A stretch of 32,251 nucleotides of DNA. Origin: Planctomycetaceae bacterium (GTDB lineage: Bacteria > Planctomycetota > Planctomycetia > Pirellulales > UBA1268). The first letter of the stretch is position 1. Each line of letters starts with the position of its first letter. The translations under genes and the position numbers were made by a program. The stretch lies in assembly GCA_947453375.1 (NCBI GenBank), contig CANGGT010000024.1:1-32251 (forward strand). Reading direction: 5' to 3'. The notes under the pieces were generated by a model. The model worked only from the letters and a program-made list of their open reading frames with translations. It was not told the origin of the DNA and searched no databases. Shown one piece after another: positions 1 through 7,095 of this stretch.

Positions 1-132
1 GCACAGCACCGCGTTCCCCATGCTTCCGATTCGACTTCCCTCCGGAGGCGAGGCCGAAGGAAATCGCGGAGGCAGGCCTTCACCATTCCCGCGAAAAACG
101 CCTTCACTCCCCGGAAACAGCGAAACGAACAG

Positions 133-206
133 TACCCCCGGCAGGGATCGAACCTGCGACCTGAGCTTTAGGAAAGCTCCGCTCTATCCAACTGAGCTAC
201 GGGAGC
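133..206 (-). tRNA. tRNA-Arg (anticodon CCU)
   Basis: Read on the minus strand, the 74 nt fold as a complete cloverleaf. The 7-bp acceptor stem pairs GCTCCCG with CGGGGGT (one G-U), and the discriminator base is A. The D arm is GCTC/GAGC, the anticodon stem GAGCT/AGCTC, and the T arm GCAGG/CCTGC with the loop TTCGATC. The 7-nt anticodon loop TTCCTAA puts CCT at positions 34-36, so it reads the Arg codon AGG. The 3' CCA is not encoded, because CTG follows the discriminator. It stands alone; I see no second tRNA beside it and no clear T-tract terminator between it and the window edge. Confidence 0.95.
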
Positions 207-423
207 AAAACGCCAGGCGCGGCTTGGCCGCCACGCCCCGGCTCCGGTCATCGTACGGCCCCCCACCCCTGCCAACAAGAAGTGGTGCCGATGCCCCGAC
301 CGGCTCGAAATCCCCGGGTCGGATGACCGGATGAACGGATGCCCGATGCCGGCTGCCGACGGCGGGGGCGGGCTGCGTTCTGCTGGCTGTCTGCTGGCTG
401 CGGGAGCCAGGACGAGCTTTTCG

Positions 424-1827
424 TCAGAGCAGCTCCGACAGGATCCGACCGCGGTCGACCAGCGGATGCGGCCGACCCGTCACGTCGGTCAGCGTCGTCG
501 CCTGCGGATCGATCCCCAGGCAATGCCAGATCGTCGCCGTCACGTCCTTGAACGTCACCGCCCCACCGAGCGGCGCTCCACCCCACCGATCGGTCTCGCC
601 AAGCACACGCCCCCCACGGATCCCGCCCCCCACAAGGAGCGCCGGCGAGACCGCCGGCCAGTGATCCCGACCGCCGTCTTTGTTGATCTTCGGCGTCCGA
701 CCAAACTCCCCCCACACCACCACGATCACGTCGTCGAGCATCCCCCGCTCCTCGAGATCGAGGACCAGCCCCGAGAGCCCAGCGTCGAGAATCGGCAGCA
801 CCTGCCGGAGACGGGGATAGTTGCCGGCATGGGTGTCGAAGTCGCTCAGGGAGATGCTCACGCACCGCACCCCTGCCTCCACCATCCTCCGGGCAAGGAG
901 AAACTTGAGCACCGCCCGCGGCCCGTCAGCGGTCTCGAAGGGAGGAAGTTCCGGTGTCGTCATCCGATACCGGGCAAGCACGGCAGGCGACTCCGACGCC
1001 AAGTCGAGCGCCGCCGCCACCCGCCCCGAGGTGAGAATCCCGATCGCCTGATCATGAAAGCGATCCCCCGCCTGAAGTGAATCCGTCGACTCCAGGCGCT
1101 GCTTCCAGCCATCGAGCGATGCGAGCAGCTGCCGGCGACTGCCGAGCCGGTCGACGGTGAGCGACGGAGAGAGCGACAGCGACGTGGCGAAGTCGCCGCC
1201 ACGGGCAGCAAGCTCCCCCACCATCCCCGGCTCGAGCGGCCGGGCGAAGAGACCGCCGATGTCGGGGCGGAACGGACCGTGCGCGGCCCCGAGGAAGCCG
1301 GGACGGGCACTGTTGCGCACCATCCCGCGCCCCTGCTGACAATCGACGAACGGCGGCGCCGTGTCACCGGGCCGACCATGGAGCTTCGAAAGCACCGAGC
1401 CGATCGCCGGCCAGCCCCCCTGCGATTTCAGATGCTCCGGGTCATAGCCCGACTGACACTGGTAGGCATCGTGCTGACCGGCCGAGCCGACCACCGCGCG
1501 GAGGAAGGCAAACCGGTCGGCAAGCCTGGCGAGCCCAGGGAGCAATTCGCAGACATGAATCCCTGGCACCGCCGTGGCGATCGCCGAAAACTCCCCCCGC
1601 ACCTCCGCCGGCCCATCGGGCTTCATGTCGATCGTGTCCATCTGCGGCGGCCCGCCGTCGAGGTGGACATGGATCACCGCCCGATGCGCGGCGGCGGGGG
1701 TGGCATCGGCCCGGAGGAGATCGGCAAGCCCCACGCCCCCGAGACCGGCCAGGCCAGCCGTGAGGAGGCCGCGGCGCGACGGCCGAGGGCAGGAGGAGGC
1801 GCGGCGGCTGGAAGCGAAGGAAGACAT
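424..1827 (-). CDS. DUF1501 family protein, secreted (Tat-like signal)
   Basis: A 467-residue protein of the DUF1501 family, sulfatase-like proteins abundant in Planctomycetota whose exact reaction is not established. A twin-arginine-like signal lies at residues 17-36 (SRRGLLTAGLAGLGG onward), pointing to export in folded form. Family features follow: HVHLDGGPPQMDTIDMKP near residue 53, the GLARLADRFAFLRAV region, and a C-terminal block with VVVWGEFGRTPKINKDGGRDHWP and the ending VTGRPHPLVDRG. In related genomes such proteins usually sit beside DUF1549/DUF1553 cytochrome-type partners. None is adjacent here, so it is a solitary copy. On the minus strand a perfect TTGACA hexamer lies at 1857-1862, about 30 nt before the start, without a convincing -10. 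The length is normal for the family and no truncation is seen. Confidence 0.9.
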   Translation of the reverse strand: MSSFASSRRASSCPRPSRRGLLTAGLAGLGGVGLADLLRADATPAAAHRAVIHVHLDGGPPQMDTIDMKPDGPAEVRGEFSAIATAVPGIHVCELLPGLARLADRFAFLRAVVGSAGQHDAYQCQSGYDPEHLKSQGGWPAIGSVLSKLHGRPGDTAPPFVDCQQGRGMVRNSARPGFLGAAHGPFRPDIGGLFARPLEPGMVGELAARGGDFATSLSLSPSLTVDRLGSRRQLLASLDGWKQRLESTDSLQAGDRFHDQAIGILTSGRVAAALDLASESPAVLARYRMTTPELPPFETADGPRAVLKFLLARRMVEAGVRCVSISLSDFDTHAGNYPRLRQVLPILDAGLSGLVLDLEERGMLDDVIVVVWGEFGRTPKINKDGGRDHWPAVSPALLVGGGIRGGRVLGETDRWGGAPLGGAVTFKDVTATIWHCLGIDPQATTLTDVTGRPHPLVDRGRILSELL

Positions 1828-1905
1828 CGCGACAGCGAGCGGGGGACGTTGAGAACTGTCAAACTGCCCACGACGAAAAAGTATCGCACGCCCCGGCGGT
1901 CGCTG

Positions 1906-3048
1906 TCAGCCCCGGCGGAAACGCCGTCCCAGCCGCTGGAACGAGCGCCACGCCGGCCCGCCGAGATACCTGATCACATCGACCGGGTCATGCTCGCCGA
2001 GGGTTTGCCAGACGCCATGGCGATTGGTGAGTAGCTCAAAGGCACCCATCCGGAACGGATAGGCAAGATCGATCGTCGGCGGGCCCCGTTCTCGCGGCGG
2101 TGGCCACGCGAGCACGCGTCCCTCCTCGATCGCCGTGCGGATCGCCGGGGCCGGATCGTCGCCGAAAAGCCGCGACGCCTCCACCCAGACGTTCGGGCGG
2201 AGATCGGCCTCGATGAACAGCAGCCGGCCACCGCCGCGCTGACGCAGCGCGCTGACGTTGACGAAGCCGTCGAGGCCGAGGGCCTCCCCGAAGTGGCCGA
2301 GATCCTCGAAGACCTCCCGGACGACTGCCGAGAGTCGTGTATAGCGGCGCAGGATCGAGACGCCGAACCGGCTGCCGACCGTCTTCAGGTATTCGTTGTG
2401 GACGAAATGGACCGGACGTCCGCCGCGGAAGAAACCGGAGAGATCGAACAAGTCGCCGTCGATCAATTCCTGGACGAGCAGCGGGAGCCGGAGGGACTGC
2501 GCCGCAAGCGTTTCCGCCTCCGCCCGCGAGCCGCAGGGGAACACGCCCTGCCCCCCGCCCGACTCGTCCACCTTGACCACGAGCGGATAGCCGAGCTCGT
2601 CGCAGGCGGGGACGAGGGCGGCTGTTGCCTCAACGACGGCGAACCGCGGCGCGGCTACGCCGGCCTTCGCAAGCGCCCGCGCGAGCCCCACCTTCGATCC
2701 GACATGACCGAGATGCTCTGGACCCGTGATCGGCAGGAGCCGGCACTTCGTGGCATCATCGATCGCGGCGTCGCGCACCTGACGGACGAGATCGTCGTCG
2801 CAGGGAACGACCAGGCCGCCCGTCCGCGACTGCCACTCAAGCGCCGCCTCGATCCAGCGCGGGGCCGGCTCGAAGGGAAACACACGCTGCATCACCCCCG
2901 CACGGGCCAGTCGCCGGTCGCTCGAGATGGCATCGCAAAGGAAGCCTGCCCGCGACAGGAGGCGGGCCACGGAACGCATCTGCTGCCGCGAATGGCCGAC
3001 GAGGAGCGCGGTGGGGGGCGATCGAGATGGCGCCGGGCAGCGTGGCAT
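1906..3048 (-). CDS. ATP-grasp domain protein, substrate unknown
   Basis: A 380-residue cytoplasmic protein with carbamoyl-phosphate-synthase-like ATP-grasp architecture. The N-terminal half (about residues 12-110) looks like a Rossmann-type pre-ATP-grasp domain, with TALLVGHSRQQMRSVARLL and VVPCDDDLVRQV. The ATP-grasp fold follows: GYPLVVKVDESGGGQGV (153-169) is the nucleotide-binding strand and glycine loop, LLVQELIDGDLFDLSG (190-205) the central strand, and FIEADLRPN (278-286) the usual Mg/ATP-binding acid-Asn segment. Enzymes of this superfamily ligate a carboxylate to an amine or thiol through an acylphosphate. Nothing nearby identifies the substrate. The gene runs divergently from the efflux adaptor at 3138 and ends 78 nt before the DUF1501 start. 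Fold assignment is firm; function is unknown. Confidence 0.85.
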   Translation of the reverse strand: MPRCPAPSRSPPTALLVGHSRQQMRSVARLLSRAGFLCDAISSDRRLARAGVMQRVFPFEPAPRWIEAALEWQSRTGGLVVPCDDDLVRQVRDAAIDDATKCRLLPITGPEHLGHVGSKVGLARALAKAGVAAPRFAVVEATAALVPACDELGYPLVVKVDESGGGQGVFPCGSRAEAETLAAQSLRLPLLVQELIDGDLFDLSGFFRGGRPVHFVHNEYLKTVGSRFGVSILRRYTRLSAVVREVFEDLGHFGEALGLDGFVNVSALRQRGGGRLLFIEADLRPNVWVEASRLFGDDPAPAIRTAIEEGRVLAWPPPRERGPPTIDLAYPFRMGAFELLTNRHGVWQTLGEHDPVDVIRYLGGPAWRSFQRLGRRFRRG

Positions 3049-3137
3049 CGGGAGTGCGCCGCGGGGGGAGAGGCAGGATTTGACGGCTGTCGAGCGGAAG
3101 AGCCTGCGAGGAGTATGATGGGTTTTCCTCCACCGGA

Positions 3138-4406
3138 ATGGTCGCCATGCGCGGATTCCTCAAACTCTTCCTCGCCCTCGCGATCGTCGGCGGAGCCGTC
3201 GCCGCCGGTCAGGGCCCGGCCCGCGCCTGGTGGGCCGCCCGCACCCGGCCGAAGTTCGATACGCTCGTCGCTGAACGGGGCGACGTCATCGAGGTCATCA
3301 ACTCCACCGGCACTCTTCAACCGGTGCAGTCGGTCCATGTCGGGGCCTTCGTTTCCGGGCCGATCGTCGGGATCCACGCCGATTTCAACGGCGAAGTGAA
3401 GGAGGGGGAACTCCTCGCCGAGATCGATCCCCGCACCTATCGGGCCATCGTCGCCCGTGACAAGGCCGCCCTCGCCGCCCGCCGGGCCGAGCTCGAGCGC
3501 GGCGCGGCCCGCCTCCAGCAGGCGCGGCGCGAGGAGGATCGCTCCAACGCCCTCGCTGAACGCAACGTCGCGTCGATCTCCGAGAGCGATCTCGACCAGG
3601 CCCACTTCACCCGCGTGGGGATGGAAGCCGAGGTCGTCATGGCCGAGGCGGCGATCGAGCAGGCCGAAGCCAATCTCGACATGTCGCAGGCCAACCTCGA
3701 TTACACGAAAATCCTCGCGCCGGTCTCCGGGATCGTCATCGATCGCAAGGTGGAGCTTGGCCAGACGCTCGCCGCGCAGTTTCAGACGCCGGAGCTGTTT
3801 GTCATCGCCCCCGACATGCGCCGTGAGATGCGGATCTTCGCGTCCGTCGACGAGGCCGATATCGGCCAGATCCGGCTCGCGCAGGAATCGGGGAAGTCGG
3901 TGCAGTTTGCCGTCGATGCGTATCCGGGGGAGGTGTTCGAGGGAAAGATCGCCCAGATCCGCCTCGCCTCGACGACAACCCAGAACGTCGTCACCTATCC
4001 GGTCGTCCTCTCCACGCCCAATCCCGAGCTCAAGCTCCTCCCCGGAATGACAGCCGAGATCTCGTTTCAGGTTGACCGGCGCGACGGCGTGATCAAGGTG
4101 CCCAACGCCGCCCTCCGCTTCTATCCCATCCGCGACCATGTCCGTGAGGCCGACCGGGCGATCCTCGATGGCACGGCGATGGAGGCCGACGATCAGGCTC
4201 GCGGTGAGGCCCCGTCGGCGACGGCGCGGGCCGAGGCGGAGGGAGAACGGAAGCGGCGCCACGTGTGGGTGGTCGAGGCCGACGGGCTCCTCCGCGGCAT
4301 CCCGGTCACGGCGGGGATTGGCGACCACCGCGCGACCGAGATCGTCTCCGGTGATGTCGAGCCGGGGCAGAGGCTCGTCGTCGGGGTCGCGCCCAAGGAC
4401 GACTGA
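3138..4406 (+). CDS. HlyD/MacA-like periplasmic adaptor of an ABC efflux system
   Basis: A 422-residue membrane fusion protein. A single N-terminal membrane anchor lies at residues 6-23. It is followed by a barrel/lipoyl half (about 41-100), a helical hairpin rich in Ala/Glu/Arg (about 105-165), the second lipoyl half with DYTKILAPVSGIVIDRKVELGQ, and a beta-barrel domain with LPGMTAEISFQVDRRDGVIKVPNAAL. This is the MacA/HlyD pattern linking an inner-membrane ABC transporter to the outer layer. A second start, ATG at 3147 (MRGFLK), is equally plausible; neither has a strong Shine-Dalgarno site. The FtsX-type permease begins 27 nt downstream, so the two are probably co-transcribed. The extra segment near residues 340-380, rich in Glu, Ala and Arg, is an unusual charged insertion before the last strands. 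Confidence 0.9.
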   Translation: MVAMRGFLKLFLALAIVGGAVAAGQGPARAWWAARTRPKFDTLVAERGDVIEVINSTGTLQPVQSVHVGAFVSGPIVGIHADFNGEVKEGELLAEIDPRTYRAIVARDKAALAARRAELERGAARLQQARREEDRSNALAERNVASISESDLDQAHFTRVGMEAEVVMAEAAIEQAEANLDMSQANLDYTKILAPVSGIVIDRKVELGQTLAAQFQTPELFVIAPDMRREMRIFASVDEADIGQIRLAQESGKSVQFAVDAYPGEVFEGKIAQIRLASTTTQNVVTYPVVLSTPNPELKLLPGMTAEISFQVDRRDGVIKVPNAALRFYPIRDHVREADRAILDGTAMEADDQARGEAPSATARAEAEGERKRRHVWVVEADGLLRGIPVTAGIGDHRATEIVSGDVEPGQRLVVGVAPKDD

Positions 4407-4433
4407 ACGGGGATCGTGGAAAAGGGGGCGACC

Positions 4434-5666
4434 ATGGTCACGCTGCAACTCGCCTTTCGGTCGCTCCAGAAGAACCGGCTCCGCGCCCTCCTCACCGTCC
4501 TCGGGGTGGTGATCGGCATCGCCGCGGTGACGACGCTCGTCTCCGTCGGCCAGAGCGCCGCCGAGATGATCCGCGGGCAGTTCTCGGCGATCGGCACGAA
4601 CGTCATCGTCGTCATCCCGGGCACCGGCGAACGGGGGGGAGTGCGCCAGGGGCCGCTCCAGACCCTCTCCCAAGGGGATGTCGATGCGATCGCCAACGAG
4701 TGCCAAAGCGTGCTTGCCGTCACACCGCTGGTGGCCGCTGCCGGCCAGGCGATCCACGCCGGTACCAACTGGAGCCCGAAGCAGATGTTCGGGGTCGGGG
4801 TCGACTACCCGACGGTGCGAAGCTGGCAGGTTCGCCGCGGTGGTTTTTTTAGCGAGCGCGACGTGGCAGGGGCGGAGAAGGTTTGCGTCCTCGGCACCAC
4901 GGTCGCGTCGCGGCTGTTCCAAACGGCCGACCCCCTTCAGCAGATCGTTCGCATCCGCAACATCCCCTTCCGGGTCATCGGGGTGCTCGAGAAGAAGGGG
5001 GCGAACATCGTCGGCGACGATCAGGACGACATCCTCCTCATGCCCTATTCGACGGCCCGCAAGCGGCTGGTGGGGAACGGCTTCAAGGGTGTGCACGCGA
5101 TCCTCGTCTCCGCCCGGAGTGTCGACGGGATGCGTGGCACGGAGCGGGAGATCCGCCACCTCCTCGCCGACCGCCACCGGATCGCGCCGGGGCAGCCGAA
5201 CGATTTCCAGGTGCAAAACACCACCGAGATCGCCAAGGCCCTCGGCGTCGTCACCGGCGTGATGACGGCGATGCTCGCCTCGATCGCCGGCATCTCGCTC
5301 CTCGTCGGCGGTGTCGGGATCATGAACATCATGCTCGTGAGCGTCACCGAGCGCACCAAGGAGATCGGCCTGCGGATGGCGCTGGGGGCGACCGGTGGCG
5401 ACATCCTCCGGCAGTTCCTCCTCGAGGCGGTGCTCCTCTCGGCGCTCGGCGGCCTCGTCGGCTTCGCGCTCGGCGTGGCTGGGGCGGCCGGCCTGACGAT
5501 GGCGATCAACGCCTACTCCAGCGGCACCGACTGGCCGATCGTGATCTCGGTGCCGGCCGGCGTGCTCGCGATCCTGTTTGCGGCGATCGTCGGAGTCTTC
5601 TTCGGATGGTATCCGGCCCGGCGCGCTGCCCGGCTCGATCCGATCGAGGCGCTCCGCTATGAGTAA
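4434..5666 (+). CDS. MacB/FtsX-type ABC transporter permease
   Basis: A 410-residue permease. It opens with LAFRSLQKNRLRALLTVLGV and a first membrane helix at about 18-38, then a large periplasmic MacB_PCD domain (about 40-280). The C-terminal FtsX domain has three helices and the family signature VGGVGIMNIMLVSVTERTKE followed by IGLRMALGAT. It ends with YPARRAARLDPIEALRYE, the standard end of MacB permeases. The ATG at 4434 is preferred over a GTG at 4416 because a GGGGG tract sits 5-10 nt upstream. It lacks the fused N-terminal ATPase of classical MacB, so it is the LolC/MacB half type that needs a separate ATPase. The obvious candidate is encoded convergently at 5708-6421. Together with the adaptor it should form an efflux or lipoprotein/peptide export complex. 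Confidence 0.93.
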   Translation: MVTLQLAFRSLQKNRLRALLTVLGVVIGIAAVTTLVSVGQSAAEMIRGQFSAIGTNVIVVIPGTGERGGVRQGPLQTLSQGDVDAIANECQSVLAVTPLVAAAGQAIHAGTNWSPKQMFGVGVDYPTVRSWQVRRGGFFSERDVAGAEKVCVLGTTVASRLFQTADPLQQIVRIRNIPFRVIGVLEKKGANIVGDDQDDILLMPYSTARKRLVGNGFKGVHAILVSARSVDGMRGTEREIRHLLADRHRIAPGQPNDFQVQNTTEIAKALGVVTGVMTAMLASIAGISLLVGGVGIMNIMLVSVTERTKEIGLRMALGATGGDILRQFLLEAVLLSALGGLVGFALGVAGAAGLTMAINAYSSGTDWPIVISVPAGVLAILFAAIVGVFFGWYPARRAARLDPIEALRYE

Positions 5667-5714
5667 AGCGTCGCTGCGAGAAACGCGTCGCTCTGAGAAA
5701 AGCGTCGCTAGGAG
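5665..5714. repeat. Three imperfect 16-17-bp tandem repeats between convergent transporter genes
   Basis: Three consecutive copies share the core CGTCGCT: AAAGCGTCGCTGCGAG (5665-5680), AAACGCGTCGCTCTGAG (5681-5697) and AAAAGCGTCGCTAGGAG (5698-5714). They begin in the permease stop codon and run into the last codons and TAG stop (5708-5710) of the ATPase gene. They fill the whole convergent gap. No stable terminator hairpin is seen there. Confidence 0.75.
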
Positions 5715-6421
5715 TGAGCCGGCTCGACGGGACCCGTGGCCCGGACGTCGGAGAGGATCAGGCCGTCGCGGAGCGTGACGACGCGATCGGCGCTCGCGGC
5801 GACTTCTGGATCGTGGGTGACGATGATCACCGTCAGCCCCTGCTCCCGGTTGAGCCGACGGAACAGCGCGATCACGTCCTGACCGGTGCGGCTGTCGAGG
5901 TTGCCGGTCGGCTCATCCCCCATGAGGATCGACGGACCGTTGACGAGCGCCCGGGCGATCGCCACACGCTGCTGCTGACCGCCGGAGAGCTGGGCGGGAT
6001 GGTGGTCGAGCCGGTCGGCGAGGCCGACGCTCTCGAGCGCCTCGCGGGCCCGTTTGCGCCGCTCGCGGGCCGGGATCCCCCGGGCATAGATCATCGGCAG
6101 CTCGACATTTTCCAGCGCCGACGTCCGCGCCAGGAGGTTGAAGTTTTGGAACACGAAGCCGAGGTGGCGGTTGCGGACCGCGGCGCGCTCGTCCTTCGAG
6201 AGCGTCACCACCTCCCGGCCGTCGAGCCGGTAGCTTCCGGACGTGGGCCGATCGAGGCAGCCGAGCGTGTTCATGAGCGTCGACTTGCCCGACCCCGACG
6301 GGCCGACGAGGGCGACATACTCCCCGCGCTCGATCGCCAGCGACACCCCCTTGAGGGCCTCGACGCGGACCGTGCCGAGGTCGTAGTGCTTCGCGACCGC
6401 GGTGACCTCGATGAGCGGCAT
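5708..6421 (-). CDS. ABC transporter ATPase, MacB/LolD type
   Basis: A 237-residue ATPase with every expected motif: Walker A GPSGSGKST (40-48), Q-loop VFQNFNLLART (Gln92), signature LSGGQQQRVAIARAL (145-159), Walker B ILMGDEPTGNLD (165-176) and the H-loop VTHD. The pattern GYVALVGPSGSGKSTLMN with GCLDRPTSG is typical of the LolD/MacB branch that powers FtsX-type permeases. The start MPLIEV at 6421 is chosen because family members begin immediately before this strand. A longer reading to 6472 would add 17 residues encoded by a 13-bp duplication. It faces the adaptor-permease pair convergently rather than following it, so the complex would need two transcripts. It probably serves that permease, but this is inferred from proximity. 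Confidence 0.92.
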   Translation of the reverse strand: MPLIEVTAVAKHYDLGTVRVEALKGVSLAIERGEYVALVGPSGSGKSTLMNTLGCLDRPTSGSYRLDGREVVTLSKDERAAVRNRHLGFVFQNFNLLARTSALENVELPMIYARGIPARERRKRAREALESVGLADRLDHHPAQLSGGQQQRVAIARALVNGPSILMGDEPTGNLDSRTGQDVIALFRRLNREQGLTVIIVTHDPEVAASADRVVTLRDGLILSDVRATGPVEPAHS

Positions 6422-6445
6422 AGGGGGGGCCGGCGACGAGAAAGT

Positions 6446-6472
6446 GGGATGCTGGCACGGGGATGCTGGCAC
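6446..6472. repeat. 13-bp direct duplication upstream of the ATPase gene
   Basis: GGGATGCTGGCAC occurs at 6446-6458 and again at 6460-6472, separated by one G. It lies in the leader of the minus-strand ATPase gene and creates the apparent longer open frame upstream of the favoured start. A TACACT hexamer, a possible minus-strand -10, follows at 6481-6476, without a recognisable -35. Confidence 0.8.
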
Positions 6473-6629
6473 TCCAGTGTAGCGGGCGTTGGACCGTGCT
6501 CGGGGCCGGCTCGGGCCCTGGTCTGGGTCTGGCCCCGTCCGTAGACGCGCGATCTTCGGAGGAAAGCGGTAGGTTGAAATTCATCGGGCCCCAGGGCGGG
6601 CTCGGATTCCTCTGGAGATTGGAACTATC

Positions 6630-7022
6630 GTGAACAGCATTCGTCGTGGGTTGATGGCGGCGGTGGTGTGCGGGGCGATCGCCTGCGTTCCGCAAGCGGC
6701 CAACGCCCAGGGCTTGTGGGTCGGCGGCTGGGGTTGGGGCGGGCCGGTCGCCATCGGCGGCTTTGGCCCAGGCTTTGGCCCAGGCTACGGTCCGGGCGTG
6801 TATGGCTTCGGGCCGCGGTATGTCTCGAGCTTCAGCTCGGTCGGCTGGGGCTATCCCGCCTACCGCGCGCCGTACTACGGCTCGGCCTTCTACGGGGCAC
6901 CGGTCTATGCGCCTGTCTATCGGCCGGCGCCGGTCTACGTCGGTCCCAGCGCCCATGCGATCCGCGTCGGCAACCGGGTGGCCCGGCGCAACTGGCGGCG
7001 CGGCTTCGGCTGGGGCTGGTGA
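6630..7022 (+). CDS. Small secreted Gly/Tyr/Pro-rich protein, function unknown
   Basis: A 130-residue protein starting with GTG, with GGAG at 6614-6617 upstream. Residues 1-26 form a clear Sec signal peptide ending PQAANA before QGLWVGG. The mature part is low complexity. It has Gly/Trp repeats (GGWGWGG), three FGPG/YGPG steps (about 45-56), a Tyr/Pro/Ala stretch (YPAYRAPYYGSAFYGAPVYA) and an arginine-rich, tryptophan-ending tail (RRNWRRGFGWGW). Such Gly/Tyr-rich exported proteins may be surface or matrix components, but I recognise no family. It is transcribed alone, divergent from the ATPase and convergent with the FGE-like gene; a strong hairpin follows its stop. Confidence 0.8.
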   Translation: MNSIRRGLMAAVVCGAIACVPQAANAQGLWVGGWGWGGPVAIGGFGPGFGPGYGPGVYGFGPRYVSSFSSVGWGYPAYRAPYYGSAFYGAPVYAPVYRPAPVYVGPSAHAIRVGNRVARRNWRRGFGWGW

Positions 7023-7055
7023 GCCATCCCGAATCCGGAGTGATCATCGCGAGGC

Positions 7056-7089
7056 GCTGGTGCGCGGCCGAGAGCGGCCGCGCGCCAGC
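7056..7089. terminator. 15-bp stem-loop between convergent genes, probable bidirectional terminator
   Basis: GCTGGTGCGCGGCCG (7056-7070) pairs with CGGCCGCGCGCCAGC (7075-7089) across an AGAG tetraloop. The stem has 15 bp with one G-T wobble at 7061/7084. It fills most of the 73-nt gap between two genes whose 3' ends face each other. There is no T-tract on either side, so intrinsic termination is likely but not certain. Confidence 0.65.
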
Positions 7090-7095
7090 CGCCGA

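Noticed and set aside
3080-3119. TTGACG (3080-3085) and TATGAT (3114-3119) as a promoter of the adaptor gene
   Set aside because: The spacing is 28 nt, far from the usual 16-18, so the two hexamers are unlikely to form one promoter.
2892-5216. A 774-residue minus-strand open frame across the adaptor and permease genes
   Set aside because: Its Asp/Arg/His/Gly-rich translation has no recognisable domain, and it is antisense to two genes with clear family motifs. Long shadow frames are expected at this GC content.
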